A DNA stretch of 64,000 nt, from contig CM055099.1 in assembly GCA_029204225.1 (NCBI GenBank), positions 46,344,929 to 46,408,928 on the forward strand, read 5' to 3'. The first letter of the stretch is position 1, and each line of letters starts with the position of its first letter. The notes beneath the pieces were generated by a model that saw only the letters and a program-made list of their open reading frames with translations, did not search any database and was not told where the DNA came from. Shown piece after piece: positions 44,414 to 55,946 of this stretch. Position numbers and translations under genes: made by a program. Source of the stretch: Diphasiastrum complanatum (taxonomy: Eukaryota; Streptophyta; Lycopodiopsida; Lycopodiales; Lycopodiaceae).

Positions 44414-44880
44414 CTGTCTTGCGGGCTACTGACAACAAGTCCTTTTGCATGGTTGGTACATGCAATACATTTCGAAGAACTTTAGAACCTTCAATTGTGA
44501 GTAAACTCAAGCTTCCTATTCCTGAAACATCATGTTGACTACCATCTCCTAAAATGACATATCTCTAAGTGTAACTAGGAAAATAACTAGACAACATAGC
44601 TCTATTAGAGATGATATGAGCAGTAGCTCCAGAATCTATCACAACGTTGGAAGTATTATCAGTAGAATCAAAACAATCTTCTACACAAACAAAAGCAGCA
44701 ACTAGACTGTTTTCCTCTTTGCTTGAGTTAGAAGAAAGTTGTTCCTCTTGACAAACATTGGCTTTACTATTGTTAGGCCTAGAATAGCATTTGAAAGATG
44801 AATGACCAGTCTTGCCACAATGTCTACAAGCTACTCTAGGATTAGCCCAACATTTATCAAGAGTATGTCCTGGCTTTTTA
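44187..44880 (-). pseudogene. Copia C protease and knuckle end
   Basis: The frame at 44565-44880 carries the second half of the first knuckle (KKPGHTLDKCW), a second CRHCGKTGHSSFKC knuckle and the protease site NVVIDSGATAHIISN. After a stop near 44563 it goes on to VLRNVLHVPTMQKDLLSV, the usual protease end. Confidence 0.8.
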
Positions 44881-45955
44881 TGTTGAAATATAAACCTAGT
44901 TAAATAAATAAAACATAGCACATGGTTTTATTTAGAGGCCAAAGTTTTAAGGCCCAAATAAACTTAGGCAAATTTTTTTAAGTACAAACTCGTGGAGGGC
45001 CTTCTTGCATGATGATGCCACTTGTCCACTTGAGTTTGGTAGACCCCCGTGCACATGTGCATGGGAGAGAACAAGTTAATTTGCCACCTAACATAGCATG
45101 CATGAACATTTTGACACTTGGCAATTGCATGCCAGTGATTGTACGTACTCAAATTCTATTTAATAGAGTCTCCACGAGTTGGAGAGTGTGTTGAATGGAA
45201 TCATCTTCCATCTTCATCATTTTTCATTGTCTCCTTGATCTGAATACTAGTAGGAGGTCGCATTTGGATCTGATCTGATCTTTTTCATGTTTCTCCCTCT
45301 CCTCTCATCAGATTTCGATGAGGACAGTTGCATACTGATCCTTGGAGGAGGGCGCTACCATTCCTATGCTTTCTAGCTTCATCAAATTGTTTCCATGACC
45401 AGAACAGCCATCATTCAGATCTGATTGGGCGCTGGATCTGATTTGTTTGTTCCTTCATTTCTCCACAGTGGATAGTTAGAATTGAATCAAATCAATTACA
45501 CAAGATTTCTATTGCATAGGCTCTATCATTCCTTATGAATAGAAGCAATCAGAAGTCAATCTGATTTTTCCATTTGCATGTGCAAGTACTAGTCCATGCA
45601 TGTTGTATGCATGCCACTAGAATTCTTCAGATTGCTTGCATGTTTCCACAGTTGCTTGCATTTTGATTGCATGTCACTACAGTTGCTTGCATGTTGTATG
45701 CATGCCTCTAGAATTCTTCAGATTGCTTGCATGTTTCCATATTTGCTTGCATGTTGATTGCATGTCACTGTAGTTGCTTGCATGTCATTGTAGTTGCTTG
45801 CATGTTGATTGCATGTCACTGCATTTGCTTGCATGTTGATTGCATGTTGCTGATTTTGATCTATTTTGAGTTGTAGAAGACCATCGACGATTCCTAGGTT
45901 GGTAAACCTCGATTTAACGATCCTTTCTATCTTTATTTTTTCAATTTCTATAACA
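44881..45955 (+). repeat. Solo LTR (1075 bp) with 5-bp target duplication
   Basis: Starts TGTTGAAATA and ends TATAACA, flanked by TTTTA on both sides (44876-44880 and 45956-45960). Removing it with one TTTTA restores the gag knuckle C-N-Y-C-K-K-P-G-H. Its right part (45567-45925) is the inverse of 46716-46905, so it belongs to the same Copia family as element C but lies in the opposite orientation. Confidence 0.88.
45590..45850. repeat. TTGCTTGCATGTTGATTGCATG minisatellite in the LTR
   Basis: Irregular units of about 30 bp made of TTGCTTGCATG, TTGATTGCATG and TCACTGTAG words, at least seven times. A shorter version occurs in inverse orientation at 46785-46885. Confidence 0.85.
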
Positions 45956-45960
45956 TTTTA

Positions 45961-46712
45961 CAATAGTTGCAAAAAGATTTCTTTGACTTAGGCTCAGATG
46001 ATTCCACTTTGGAATCTTTATTGTTTGGATCTTGCATGCTAGTAGCTTGAAACTGGTTTCCGCGTCCTTTTGCCTTGCCCTTTCCTTTCTTCGCATATAA
46101 AGCTCTAGCTCCTCCTTGAGAAGGTGAACTTCCTTGCCACATGAGATACTCCTCTCGAAGGCTTTGAATGGCCTCTTCAAAGGATTTACTTGTAAGAACA
46201 GGTCGCATGTAGATGTAGGAGGGTGGTAGTGCTCGCAGTAGGTACGTAAGTTTCTCGTCCTTGGGAGTTATTCTACCTGCACTTTGTAGAGCACTAAACA
46301 AAGATTGTAACTTGAAAAGAAAAGTATCACAATCTGAAATTCCATCCCACTTTAAACTAGTAAGTTGCTCAAACAGATATAACATTTGAGTTTGTGATTT
46401 GGACTCAAATCTTCGAGCAAGTTCATCCCACATCTCCTTTGCTGTAGCAGAATCGGCAACAGTGAGAAAGATATCTTCCGAAACGGTTTGGGAAATTATT
46501 ACTTTAGCTTTCGAATCTGCATACAACCAGGCGTCAAGATCTTTTAAATCTTCTTCATAAGCTGCTGTATTTATTACATTAGGTACATGCGGTTTGGGAA
46601 TGGTCCCATCAACATAAGGCCAAAGCTTCTCAGCTTGCAGGATCAGTCGAGTCTTTGATCTCCATGCAGGGTAGTTGGATCCATCCAGGATCGTTGTCCT
46701 TGCTTGAAAAGA
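45961..46712 (-). CDS. Copia C gag (UBN2 type), knuckle cut off
   Basis: Minus-strand frame: WRSKTRLILQAEKLWPYVDG, YEEDLKDLDAWLYADSKAKV, SATAKEMWDELARRFESKSQ, QMLYLFEQLTSLKWD, EKLTYLLRALPPSYIYMRPV, then a Lys/Gly-rich tail and FCNYCK. It is the standard Copia capsid domain. It is open from 46526 to 45948 and stops two residues after the solo LTR begins. No clear start codon is seen at the usual position. Confidence 0.82.
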
Positions 46713-46715
46713 TCG

Positions 46716-46905
46716 TTAAATCGAGGTTTACCAACCTAGGAATCCTCGATGGTCTCCTACAACTCAAAATAGATCAAAATCGGCAACATGCAAGCAAATA
46801 CAGTGACATGCAAGCAACTGTGAAAACATGCAAGCAATCTGAAGAATTCTAGAGGCATGCATGCAACATGCATGGAATAGTACTTGCACATGCAAACGGA
46901 AATTG
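46716..46905 (-). repeat. LTR remnant of Copia C
   Basis: Inverse copy of the right part of the solo LTR (45567-45925). It joins directly to gag, so the LTR end, primer site and leader are deleted. Confidence 0.75.
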
Positions 46906-48899
46906 CTAGCAAATTGTAATTTTGTTGACATGCAACGAATAGATGAAACTTTTGAAGTAATCGAATCTGTTGGCTATGGAGGGCACGAGCAAGATGAAGA
47001 GGATGCGAGCAGAAATTTGCATGAAACTTCCGTCAGAAACTTGCTACACAAACTAAAATGATAGTATATGTTGTAAGGAGCATTCTAACATCATTAATCC
47101 TGGAAATTGCTCCTCCAATTGGGTCGATTGGATCACGAATACTTGTTGTCCATGAATTTCCAGCAAGAAGAACTTTACATTAGCAAGAATATAAAGCAAT
47201 AAATCAGATCCAACAAGACACCAATCTAGGATAACATTACACTACCATTAATTAGCAAGAGATTCTACCACAAAAAGCAAATCGCAAGAGCATATGTGAG
47301 AAGAGATCTCTCTCTCTCCAAAAGTGCGCCCATCTAGGAGGAGGTATCATTTATAGATTGGAAACAAATGATATGTGATGTACATGGCTTCCAAGTGTCA
47401 AAAGTAGCCTACAACATAAGAAAATTCATATAGTTCCAACATATAGTTGGTAGCATGTAAAATTGCCCCCTAGGGTCCCATATACAACTTATGGGCCTAC
47501 TCAAGGTTTTAAAACCTTTACAATAAATTTTTATAATGTTTACAAACTTGGTAAGCCTATTTAAACTTTGAGAGAATACAATGCAAATTAAAATTGCGTG
47601 GCGCTAAAATACATGGTGAAATTGATCAAACTTAAACCATAACAGCCTTGTCCTCCATCATTTTTGGTATGAGCTGGCCAAGCTGCGTGTGAATGCTCAT
47701 GATATCCTAAGAATCAAGAGGAAAAACCGCTGATGTAGATGCATGACCCACTTGTGCAGCTCCTTTCTGAAGATGAGCCTAGGGGTCTTCTTCTTCAAGG
47801 ATATCTTCTTCCTCATACCCCTCCGAAACAGTAGCTTCATGAATCTTTGGTGAACGGGTATTTGCAGGGTGTCCGGTACTTGAGGACTGGCTTGTTGGGA
47901 TGCCAGTGTATCATGTGCTGAACTGATCAAATCCTTCTCCAAGGGAGGTAGCTTGGAAAGGAGGAGAGCTCTGAGGATTGGAGTCATCGATCAAATTCAT
48001 AAAAAGTAGGTGAAATTGTAGCAGGTTGGAGAATTGGAGATCTAGGGGGTGAAACAAGTTGCACTTTCGTGGCCACAATAGTGGACCCAATGGTAACAAA
48101 AGGCATGGAGATGGAAACGGAGGCAATAGGCACTAACGTGTCTGTGGAACGGAAAGGGTAGGTCTAGTGCGAATGGCAGCAGGAGTTGTAGCAGTTGCTG
48201 GAATTGGTTGCAAAGTGCATCGTCGTAGCATGGGAGGCCAGTGGGGTGAAACGATCTCACTGTGGTTACATTGATGACTTTGTGATGTGCTCCTTGTTGC
48301 GAGCTGTCCCCTTGTGCATATGTTGCCAACGCCTCTTCGTGTTAAAACCCGGTGACTTTGCTCTCCAACAGAGAAGCACATAATGTCGATAAAAGTGTAC
48401 CGGCCGCAAACTTTCTCTTGGTGTTTGGCTTGACAGCCTTCTTGACCTCGTCGATGATGGTGCGATGCCAATCGTATGGTGCCATTGTGCCAACTGCGAA
48501 TGCTTTATGGGATTCAACAATTCAGTGCAGCTAGTAAGAAGCTATATGCTCCTTCCTTAGGTTTTCTATTGCAATGAATTGATTAATCAATTGCGCAGCA
48601 ACTTGCACTACAGGATCTCTGATGGCCTCAATGAGATAGCCAACATGATGGCAAGTAAAACAGAAGTGTGAGAGTGTAAGTAGAATGCTGGTTGAAAGTT
48701 CAAAAAAGAAAAAAAGAAAAAATCTCAGGAACAAATTTGCAAGAGCTCCGCTAGCATTGGTGACAAATGAGTCGAATTTCAGGCTTATGGAGAGGATTTT
48801 GGGTAGCCTGTTAGACAAAGTGCTATTTTGGTCGATTAGTTCTGGAAAAAAACTTGACAAGCCTCGAGAATACTGTAAAACAAGTTACTCAAATTTCCA
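46906..48899. other. Unassigned repeat-like DNA
   Basis: 47090-47640 resembles a minus-strand LTR in composition. 47690-48530 (-) has several overlapping frames; one begins MAPYDWHRTIIDEVKKAVKP and runs 47 codons to a stop near 48350. I recognise no domain. Confidence 0.35.
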
Positions 48900-49760
48900 C
48901 TGAAGGTTCTTGACCAATAGGGAGGCTTGGCAAAGGTTTTGAAGGTACGACGAGGATTGAACCTTCACCCACTTTGAACCTTCGTCTAGGTACTGCATTT
49001 AATGACTTTTTTCTAGGTTTCAACCCTCACCCAACCTAATTTTGATGTTCTGAATCCATCTGTCAGGTCGGCGAAGGTTCATAATGACTTTTGATGCCAA
49101 GCGAAGGTTCCCAAAATGGCATAGAGCTAAACTCTCGTCTAACATCTTTTTGAGGTCTTTTGATCCAAAGTAACCTTCGCCCACTTCATTGGAGCTACAT
49201 TTGAATGATCTGAACTCAATGATGATACTAGCGAAGGTTATCTAGGTGAGGGTTCATCAATCAGTATCTTGGCGAAGGTTACTTTTGAGATTTAATCACT
49301 GAAACCACTGTATCCAGTGATTCTAATCAAACTAACCTTCGCCCACTCAACTGCAGATCAAGAACACTGTAAAAAAACTATGGTAGGCTCGATGAAGGTT
49401 CCTTTGCAATATCATAACTTTTTTGCAACTTAGCGAGGGTTCCTTGCATGGATTGGTGAAGGTTGGGCAAAGGTTAATAGAGAGATACTGAGATTTTTGT
49501 TGAAAGATATGGCTTTCCTTCACAAAAATGTTCAAAATCACTTAGAACCTTCAATGCACTTCTCTATTGAGAATGAACCTTCGCCTAGTTTTCTGAGAGC
49601 CTATTTGTGTCAAAGGAAGCTTCAATAGGTCGAGCGAAGGTTGGTTTCAACAATTTTTTTGAATTTTGAAGGTTTTTTGATTTTTTGGATGTTTTTTTCA
49701 AGTTTCTAGAAAATGGCTAGGAATTAACCTTTGCCCTTCAATCTGGAGGTTCACTGCATG
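48900..49760. repeat. Segment dense in AACCTTCGC / GCGAAGGTT words
   Basis: About 15 copies or near-copies of a 9-11 bp word (GCGAAGGTT and its inverse AACCTTCGC) occur in both orientations, at spacing of about 30-90 bp, in otherwise AT-rich non-coding DNA. Terminal repeats were not found. It looks like the motif-filled MITEs above. Confidence 0.7.
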
Positions 49761-50048
49761 AGGTCAGTCTTTCCTCCAATTTGCAAAAAATGAACGATTT
49801 TGGTATTTTTCTGATTTCTTGGTTTCCAACTCACCAAAATTGCAAATTTAACTGTATTATGCCAAAACCAAGATGCCTATATGCAAGCTAACATCCATCG
49901 AAGCACCATAAGCATGCTAACAAAATGAAAATAATGGCATTATTCCTCGACAATGATGCCAAAATTGTAGGGAGTTTCCTTGTCCACCCTTAAACCCTAA
50001 TTCTAAGCACATCCAAAGCAATCAAGATATGAAGAGGATTCTTTTGTC

Positions 50049-51296
50049 ATGTCATGTGGAAGTGTCTCCATCGCCCACACACCTGAGTTGGGCACTTCCA
50101 TCTCCTCCATCGCTGCTTCAAACCCTGCCTCCAGCGAATCTGCCTCCATCGCTGCTTCAGACCCTGCTTCCATCGCTCGGGAATCTACCTCCAGCATTGT
50201 TTCTGGCATTTCCATCGCTAGCACATGTCTCCAGCCCCCACATCGTGGACAGTACAGCTGCTGCCAACATGAATGTCCCCACTGTTGGTTTCGCACTGTT
50301 CTTGGCAATGCTCCTTCCTCCAGCGATGTCTTTGCTTCCACCTCTGCCTCCAGCGATGATGAAAATAGCTCCAGTGCTGCTGGGGATGCCTCCATTGCTG
50401 CTGCAGTTGACTCCATCGTTGGGGGGACAGTCATCCCTTCGGTTCCTTCGTCGTCTGTTGCCTACCTATCATGCTCTACCAAAAATGCTCCTTACGGAGA
50501 CAACATCTATACACCAATTAAAGCATGTGAAGGCTACCTAAAAGCAGAGGTGGATGCGCTACGATCTGAAATACAACAGCTTAAGCTGACTATGTCCACG
50601 TTGCTCCAGGACAATATGGCTCTCAAACAGAAAATCCAGACATTGGAAGGAACGCCATCCCCAATGACAAGCAAAATCGATGAGCTAGAATGTCACTTGA
50701 GTGAACATAAGGAGGCTACAAAAACTTGGGCTTCCTTATTTGATAAAGAAGAAGGTAATACCGCTCATATGTCTACCGTTATCTCAGCTACCGTCTCTGA
50801 AGAAAAATTACGTGATTCTAAAGCTCTCAATGTTCGAGTTCGAGGTGTTCTCGACACTCATGATGCTGTGAAAGAAGCAACATCCTTCTTAAATACTACT
50901 TTGAGTTTCAATACAAATAGATTGGATAATGCTTGGCGTACCAAGAAAGACAATTCAACTCTCATTATTTGTTTCAAAACAAAAGAAGAAAGAACCAAAG
51001 TATTGAGACTCAAGTCTAAATTAAGAGGCACACAGATTTTCTTGGTTTTATCAAGGTTCAGGAACGTAAAAAAGTCTTTCAGGAGGCTAAAGCATCGGGA
51101 CGTTTTGCTATTTATCAGGATGGTTAGGTTCGATACTTGGATCGTGGTCCATCTACCTCTAGTGTCTAGGAAATTGGGGCTCTTGGGCGTAGTAGCAGCC
51201 CGAGACTCCATCCCCATCCACATCACCCACATCATCTACGTATTGGTCTATGAAATCTTAACGATATCCATTATTCAGCAGCTGCAGGAGATTTAG
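50049..51296 (+). CDS. LINE ORF1 protein: coiled coil and RNA-binding region (copy 1)
   Basis: 415 codons open. A Ser/Ala-rich N-terminus is followed by a coiled coil near residues 165-205 (YLKAEVDALRSEIQQLKLTM, ALKQKIQTLE), then KALNVRVRGVLDTHDAVKEA, TTLSFNTNRLDNAWRTKKDN, TLIICFKTKEERTKVLRLKS and LRGTQIFL, resembling the RRM-like part of L1 ORF1p. The expected DEDLTYIQVEERRKA end is lost by frameshift at about 51040, so the last 80 residues are out of frame. No CCHC knuckle is seen. Role: LINE RNA-binding chaperone. Confidence 0.75.
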   Translation: MSCGSVSIAHTPELGTSISSIAASNPASSESASIAASDPASIARESTSSIVSGISIASTCLQPPHRGQYSCCQHECPHCWFRTVLGNAPSSSDVFASTSASSDDENSSSAAGDASIAAAVDSIVGGTVIPSVPSSSVAYLSCSTKNAPYGDNIYTPIKACEGYLKAEVDALRSEIQQLKLTMSTLLQDNMALKQKIQTLEGTPSPMTSKIDELECHLSEHKEATKTWASLFDKEEGNTAHMSTVISATVSEEKLRDSKALNVRVRGVLDTHDAVKEATSFLNTTLSFNTNRLDNAWRTKKDNSTLIICFKTKEERTKVLRLKSKLRGTQIFLVLSRFRNVKKSFRRLKHRDVLLFIRMVRFDTWIVVHLPLVSRKLGLLGVVAARDSIPIHITHIIYVLVYEILTISIIQQLQEI

Positions 51297-51690
51297 TAGA
51301 CTTCATAACACAGGGAGGCATCCTTTTTTTCACTGAGACTCATGAGAGTCAGTTTCGAGGGCTATCAGAGTTTCATGGATTCAGATGGTTTTCGGCTTTT
51401 CGATCAGAGACTAGATCTGTAGGAGGCAGAGGTTCCGGTGGAGTTGCATGCTTATATAGGGACTCATTACAGCCTATCATTGATTTGGTTCGATGCGATG
51501 AGCATGCATGCTATATGTGGCTTCGATTTCATGGCCAGAGTTTTGGGCTTGATAGGGATTTGTATCTGGAAGTTTGCTATTTTCCACCAGAGTCTTCGAC
51601 TTTCGCTGATAGTACGGGGCCCCCTTATGCTGATATCTCATCAGATATTCTTCTTTATGCAGAGCAAGAGGGTTATCTATCAGGCGTATT
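51290..51690 (+). pseudogene. LINE endonuclease, N-terminal half (copy 1)
   Basis: VDFITQGGILFFTETHESQF (catalytic Glu in ETHE), RGSGGVACLYRDSLQP, DEHACYMWLRFHGQ and EVCYFPPESSTFAD match APE-type LINE endonucleases. The GDFNAR and SDH motifs are missing because of the deletion at about 51690. Confidence 0.8.
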
Positions 51691-51704
51691 CTCGAGTGAC
51701 ATGG

Positions 51705-52259
51705 TAGGAGCTTTTGGGGGTCAAACTAGACTTTTATCGCTCCAGTTTCCTAGAGCTAGACAATGCTGGAGTCCCAATTTTGCCTCGTTACCTGGATAGT
51801 GGACTTTCACATTGCCTCCTATTTACACTGGGACAGTTTCGAGTTTCCTCACACCAGCTATATGTGGAGACCCGGCGTTTCCAGGGAATCCCTCACATGA
51901 GCAGACTTTGTCAGTTGTGTACATTAGGGGAGGTGGAGTCAGAGGAGCATTTTTTTTTTAGATGCCCCATCTATTATGAGATCCGTGGACGTTATCATTG
52001 TCTTTTCCGTGATACTCCGGTTACATTGCGCTCACTCATTTCATATGTTGATCCTCGATGTGTTGCATTGATGCTGCGTGAGATGTTCCTCCTCCATAGT
52101 GATATTTGTCAGAGAGATCTTGATGGATACCATGACTCCGAGCAGACCCAGATTACCTCCTTTTTTTCCAGGAGACGTTCCAGAGTAGATATTGATGCCG
52201 ACACTGTGTCTGAGGATGAGTCAAATATCTTATCTCGGGATGTTCACCGTGATCGCTGA
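51705..52259 (+). CDS. LINE C-terminal domain (copy 1)
   Basis: LLGVKLDFYRSSFLELDNAG, LPRYLDSGLSHCLLFTLGQF, CQLCTLGEVESEEHFFFRCP (Cys-x2-Cys, His-x4-Cys). Same domain as at 9197-9700. It ends in an acidic stretch. Confidence 0.78.
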
Positions 52260-52557
52260 TAGCGTCATCATCATCATCATCATCATCCTCTATTCTTGCT
52301 TTTTCTTAGCAGTGATCCTATGGTGACATGATATTGTCTATGCTACAACTCAGATGGTTATGATTCCCAATGTATCATATCTCAGACTTTCATGTCTTGA
52401 GAGTAGATGAGATACTTTAGTTGTTTAGTCTTGTTAGGTTAATATCTAGTTGTTGTTTGATTATGGAGACATTTATATGCTCCGTTCAGTATCTATCACG
52501 CTTGAGATGTACTTACTTTGTCTTATATGCCTTTTGGCATTAAAAGACATTAATAAA

Positions 52558-52663
<106 letters not shown>

Positions 52664-52879
52664 AGTGCGAATTCCTCCTGAGCTGGCTCTCCATCGTTGT
52701 TGGTCCTCTCTAAAATGTGTTAGATCCTCTACTGGAAATGCATTGGATTCTCTTCTAGAAATGCGCTGGATGGATAACTGAGAATGTGTTGATCCTGCAG
52801 CTAGGAATGCGCCCCTCTGTAGGCAGATGTGTGTTGAGTTTTCTGATGGAAAAGCGCCCTTCTACAGCCAGAAATTGCG

Positions 52880-53450
52880 TTGGATCTTCATTCTCTGAGC
52901 AAAGGTGACAGCAAGAGGAAGGAAGTTCTAGCTCCACCGCATTTTAAGTTTTCAGATCAGTGCTTTGGTGAAAACATTGAAAGGGACACCCAGAGTCCAC
53001 ACTTGGGTCTAACCCCTGTCCACACCCTGTCCTGTCTGCATATGGCCTCTACCAAATGTGATGGGGCTTCACCCCCCTCTTCCCATGCTTTTCTTGACCA
53101 GGCTTCTGATGGCCATTATGATGGCCAATCAGCCATCGTTGGCTCTTCCCCTTCGTTTGCCGGTCTGTCCTTCTCATCACCTCCATTGCAGGGCATTGCC
53201 AATACGCCGGTTCCAATACTATCTCATACAGATTCCTGCCTTGCTTACCATATCCCTGTTGAACAATTACAACCTAGCAACTTATTCGACTTTGAGTCTC
53301 TCAACAGCTACCTACAATACCAGTTCAAAGAAGTGTTTCAATTTATCGGAAAATTGCAGCTACAAAATCAGACACTTCGCCAATGCTAGAAATCAAAGAG
53401 TGGTCTTTATTGAAGGCAAGCCTAAATTCTACGATAAGATTTCACAATAG
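52880..53450 (+). pseudogene. LINE ORF1, middle deleted (copy 2)
   Basis: LNSYLQYQFKEVFQFIGKLQ LQ (coiled-coil-like) is followed almost at once, out of frame, by NQRVVFIEGKPKFYDK, equivalent to the end of ORF1 in copy 4 (RQVIYRDGRVRFLD). The RRM-like region between is missing. Confidence 0.65.
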
Positions 53451-53493
53451 GAAATCGGGGATCTCGGGCACAACAACCCGAGATCCCCTCAGC

Positions 53494-54446
53494 CATTACG
53501 AGTTGGTTTTTGGAGTTGTAACGGTGTGCTTTCGTCTTCTTCGGCAGGGGATTTTCACTCCTTTTTACAGAAATGTGATATTTTGCTCTTAGTGGAGACT
53601 CATGAATCACTATATTGACCTCTTCGAATTATTCAGAATTACTCATGGTATTCAGCGCACAGGCCTTTCATAAGAGGAAAAACCACACGTGGCTCTGGTG
53701 GTGTTGCATGTCTTACCAAGGAAGTTTTTCGTACTCATTTCAAGATACTCAAAAGTGATCCATTTGCGCGATTTATCTGGTTACAGTTTTTTGGTCACTT
53801 CTTAGGGCTACCTCAAGATCTCTTTATAGCAATTTGTTATTTTGCACCTCAGACATCAGCTTTTGCAGATTATGGTGGTGACCCCTTCCAGGCTCTTTCC
53901 GATGATATAGCCAGCTTTGCACAGTAGGGCCTTATTTTATTAGTAGGCGATTTCAACGCTCGCACCAACACCTTGCAGACAGAGTTTCATGCAGATAGTG
54001 ATTTCCTACATATTCAGGTTTTGGATGTGTGTTTGGACAGGACCTCTCAGGATGCAGATTCCCCAGCTACACACTTTGGAGAACAATTGATTGGACTTGC
54101 ATAAGCTCACTCTTTAGCCATTTTGAATGGCCTTTCTCGGTGGCCATCGTCATCAGTTTTTACCTGCCATCCGCACGGTGGTGGACACAGTGTCGTTGAC
54201 TACTTCATTGGCTCACCAGCCTTAATTTTGTTTCTTCATACTTTTCGTATTATGCACCCTACCATCTCTGATCACTCTCTATTGCTCCTGTCTCTTGGCC
54301 ATGCTACTCTTGGTACTGTTACGACTCCGCATTCCACACGTCACCATCATCCATCTTTCTCCCTACTTACACTTCTTTTCTGGCCACAATGCTCGATGAT
54401 TTCCCTTCTCTTCTTCAATAGACCAACAAGCCGCCTTTTTATTTGA
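53494..54446 (+). pseudogene. LINE APE-type endonuclease (copy 2)
   Basis: RVGFWSCNGVLSSSSAGDFH, LLLVETHESLY, TRGSGGVACLTKEVF, LFIAICYFAPQTSAFADYGG, ILLVGDFNARTNTLQTEF, AILNGLSRWPSS, SVVDYFIGSPALI and TISDHSLLLL give the full set of catalytic motifs (ETHE, GDFNAR, SDH). Stops interrupt it at 53610, 53925 and 54100. Role: nicking of the target DNA. Confidence 0.83.
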
Positions 54447-54618
54447 ATCGCTTCTTTGCTCAGCCAATACTGCATATCCTCCAAAAACTTTCTCATCTCA
54501 TAAACGCACTTACAATAGATGGTATGATGATGAGTGCCTCTCTCTACACAAGCAGGTTGTTTACGCTCAAAATCATTCTCCTGACACCTTAGCATCCAAA
54601 CAAAGAGAATACCATAGG

Positions 54619-55915
54619 ATGACTTTGCAAAAGAAGACCACGTACTTTCAGTCTCTGGCACAAAAACTCATCGATTCTTTGGAGTCTTCTTCTTCCACCT
54701 TCTTTTGGAAGATGTTCTCTAAAAACTCATGTATGCCAGCTCCTATTGCCATTGAATCGTGGATTTACTATGCTGCAAAACTTTATACAGTTGACTCTCC
54801 TTCCATCTCTCTCTCACCCCGACCTTCAGAATTCACCCTTTTCACTCCGTCCATGATTGAAAACGCCATAAAAAATGGCCAAAACCATAAAGCCATTGAT
54901 GTTGACTCTCTAAGTATGGACTTTCTAAAACCTATCGCCCATATTGTTGCTCCATACATCTACGTTTTTAGCCAATCTGTTATTTTTGGCCTTCCCACAC
55001 CTTGGTGTACTAACCTTTTGCACTCTATAGTTAAGGCTGGTGATCCTCTGAATGTAGACAACTATCATACTATTATGATCAGCCACACTATGGCTAAGCT
55101 CTATGGTTCGGTTATGCAGTCTATCATCAGCGCTCATGCAGAGACAAAAGAGTTATATGCTATGGGACAGGCAGGTTTTAGAGCAGGCTACTCCATAGCA
55201 GACCATATATTCATACTGAGATGTATCATTGAGGCAACGCAGTTCAGGAAACAGAGAGTCTATTGCTACTTTGTGGACTTCCGCAAAGCATTTGATTCAA
55301 TTCCGCAACACTTGCTACTCCAGTGTCTGGCATTTCTTGGTTTCTCACAGGAGATCATTGCTGTTATCATCACATTATATGAGAGAGTTTTGGCAAGATT
55401 TCGTGATGGAGATGGATGGTCTTCATATATTCATTGTACGGTTAGAGTAAAGCAAGGATGTACTTTATCACCGACCCTTTTTGCTTTATACATTGACGAC
55501 CTTGAGCGTATTATTCGGGAAGAAGGGGGGATGGCCGTCCTTTAGCAGATATTGTTATTCCTATCCTTCTTTATGTAGATGATGTGGTTTTACTATCTAG
55601 TTCAGCTACAGGACTTCAACGACATCTGGATGCCTTGTATACTTTCTGTCAGATATGGGGGCTAATGGTGAACATTGGAAAGACTAAGGTTATGGTGTTT
55701 AACACCAACATGCAGCATATGAGAGACACTATGTTCTATTTTGATGGACAGCCTCTAGAGATAGTAGCGTCTTACACATACCTGGGTGTTCTCTTTTCTG
55801 GCCCATTGCTTTCGTTTAGACCAGCTGCATTTGCTAGGCTCCACAAGGGGCCCTCTGCTCTTGTTCAGATGGAGAGGTTTTCCTCTACTTATTATGTGCA
55901 CAATCCAGACACATG
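54619..55915 (+). pseudogene. LINE reverse transcriptase (copy 2)
   Basis: FTPSMIENAIKNGQNHKAID, NYHTIMISHTMAKLYGSVMQ, AGFRAGYSIADHIFILRCII, CYFVDFRKAFDSIPQHLLLQ, VKQGCTLSPTLFALYIDDLE in one 308-codon frame; a frameshift near 55540 precedes LLYVDDVVLLSSS (catalytic box, 55568-55606) and MVNIGKTKVMVFNT, SYTYLGVLFSG. All RT blocks are present but in two frames. Confidence 0.87.
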
Positions 55916-55946
55916 ATGTTGCCTCTTTTCTTCGATTGTTTCTCCA

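Larger units (their letters stand above)
43785..46905 (-). mobile_element. Copia-type element C, truncated
   Basis: From right to left on the minus strand: LTR 3' remnant (46716-46905), gag (45961-46712), zinc knuckle split by a solo LTR, protease, pre-integrase with a 199-bp duplication, integrase start, then the jump into Gypsy gag at about 43785. No PBS is visible between the LTR remnant and gag, and RT and RNase H are absent. Confidence 0.75.

Noticed and set aside
45590-45850. CRISPR array
   Set aside because: The TTGCATG units are irregular, have no unique spacers, lie within a plant LTR, and there are no cas genes.
48352-48500. Minus-strand frame MAPYDWHRTIIDEVKKAVKP
   Set aside because: Only 47 codons, no known domain, inside repeat-like sequence; not called as a gene.
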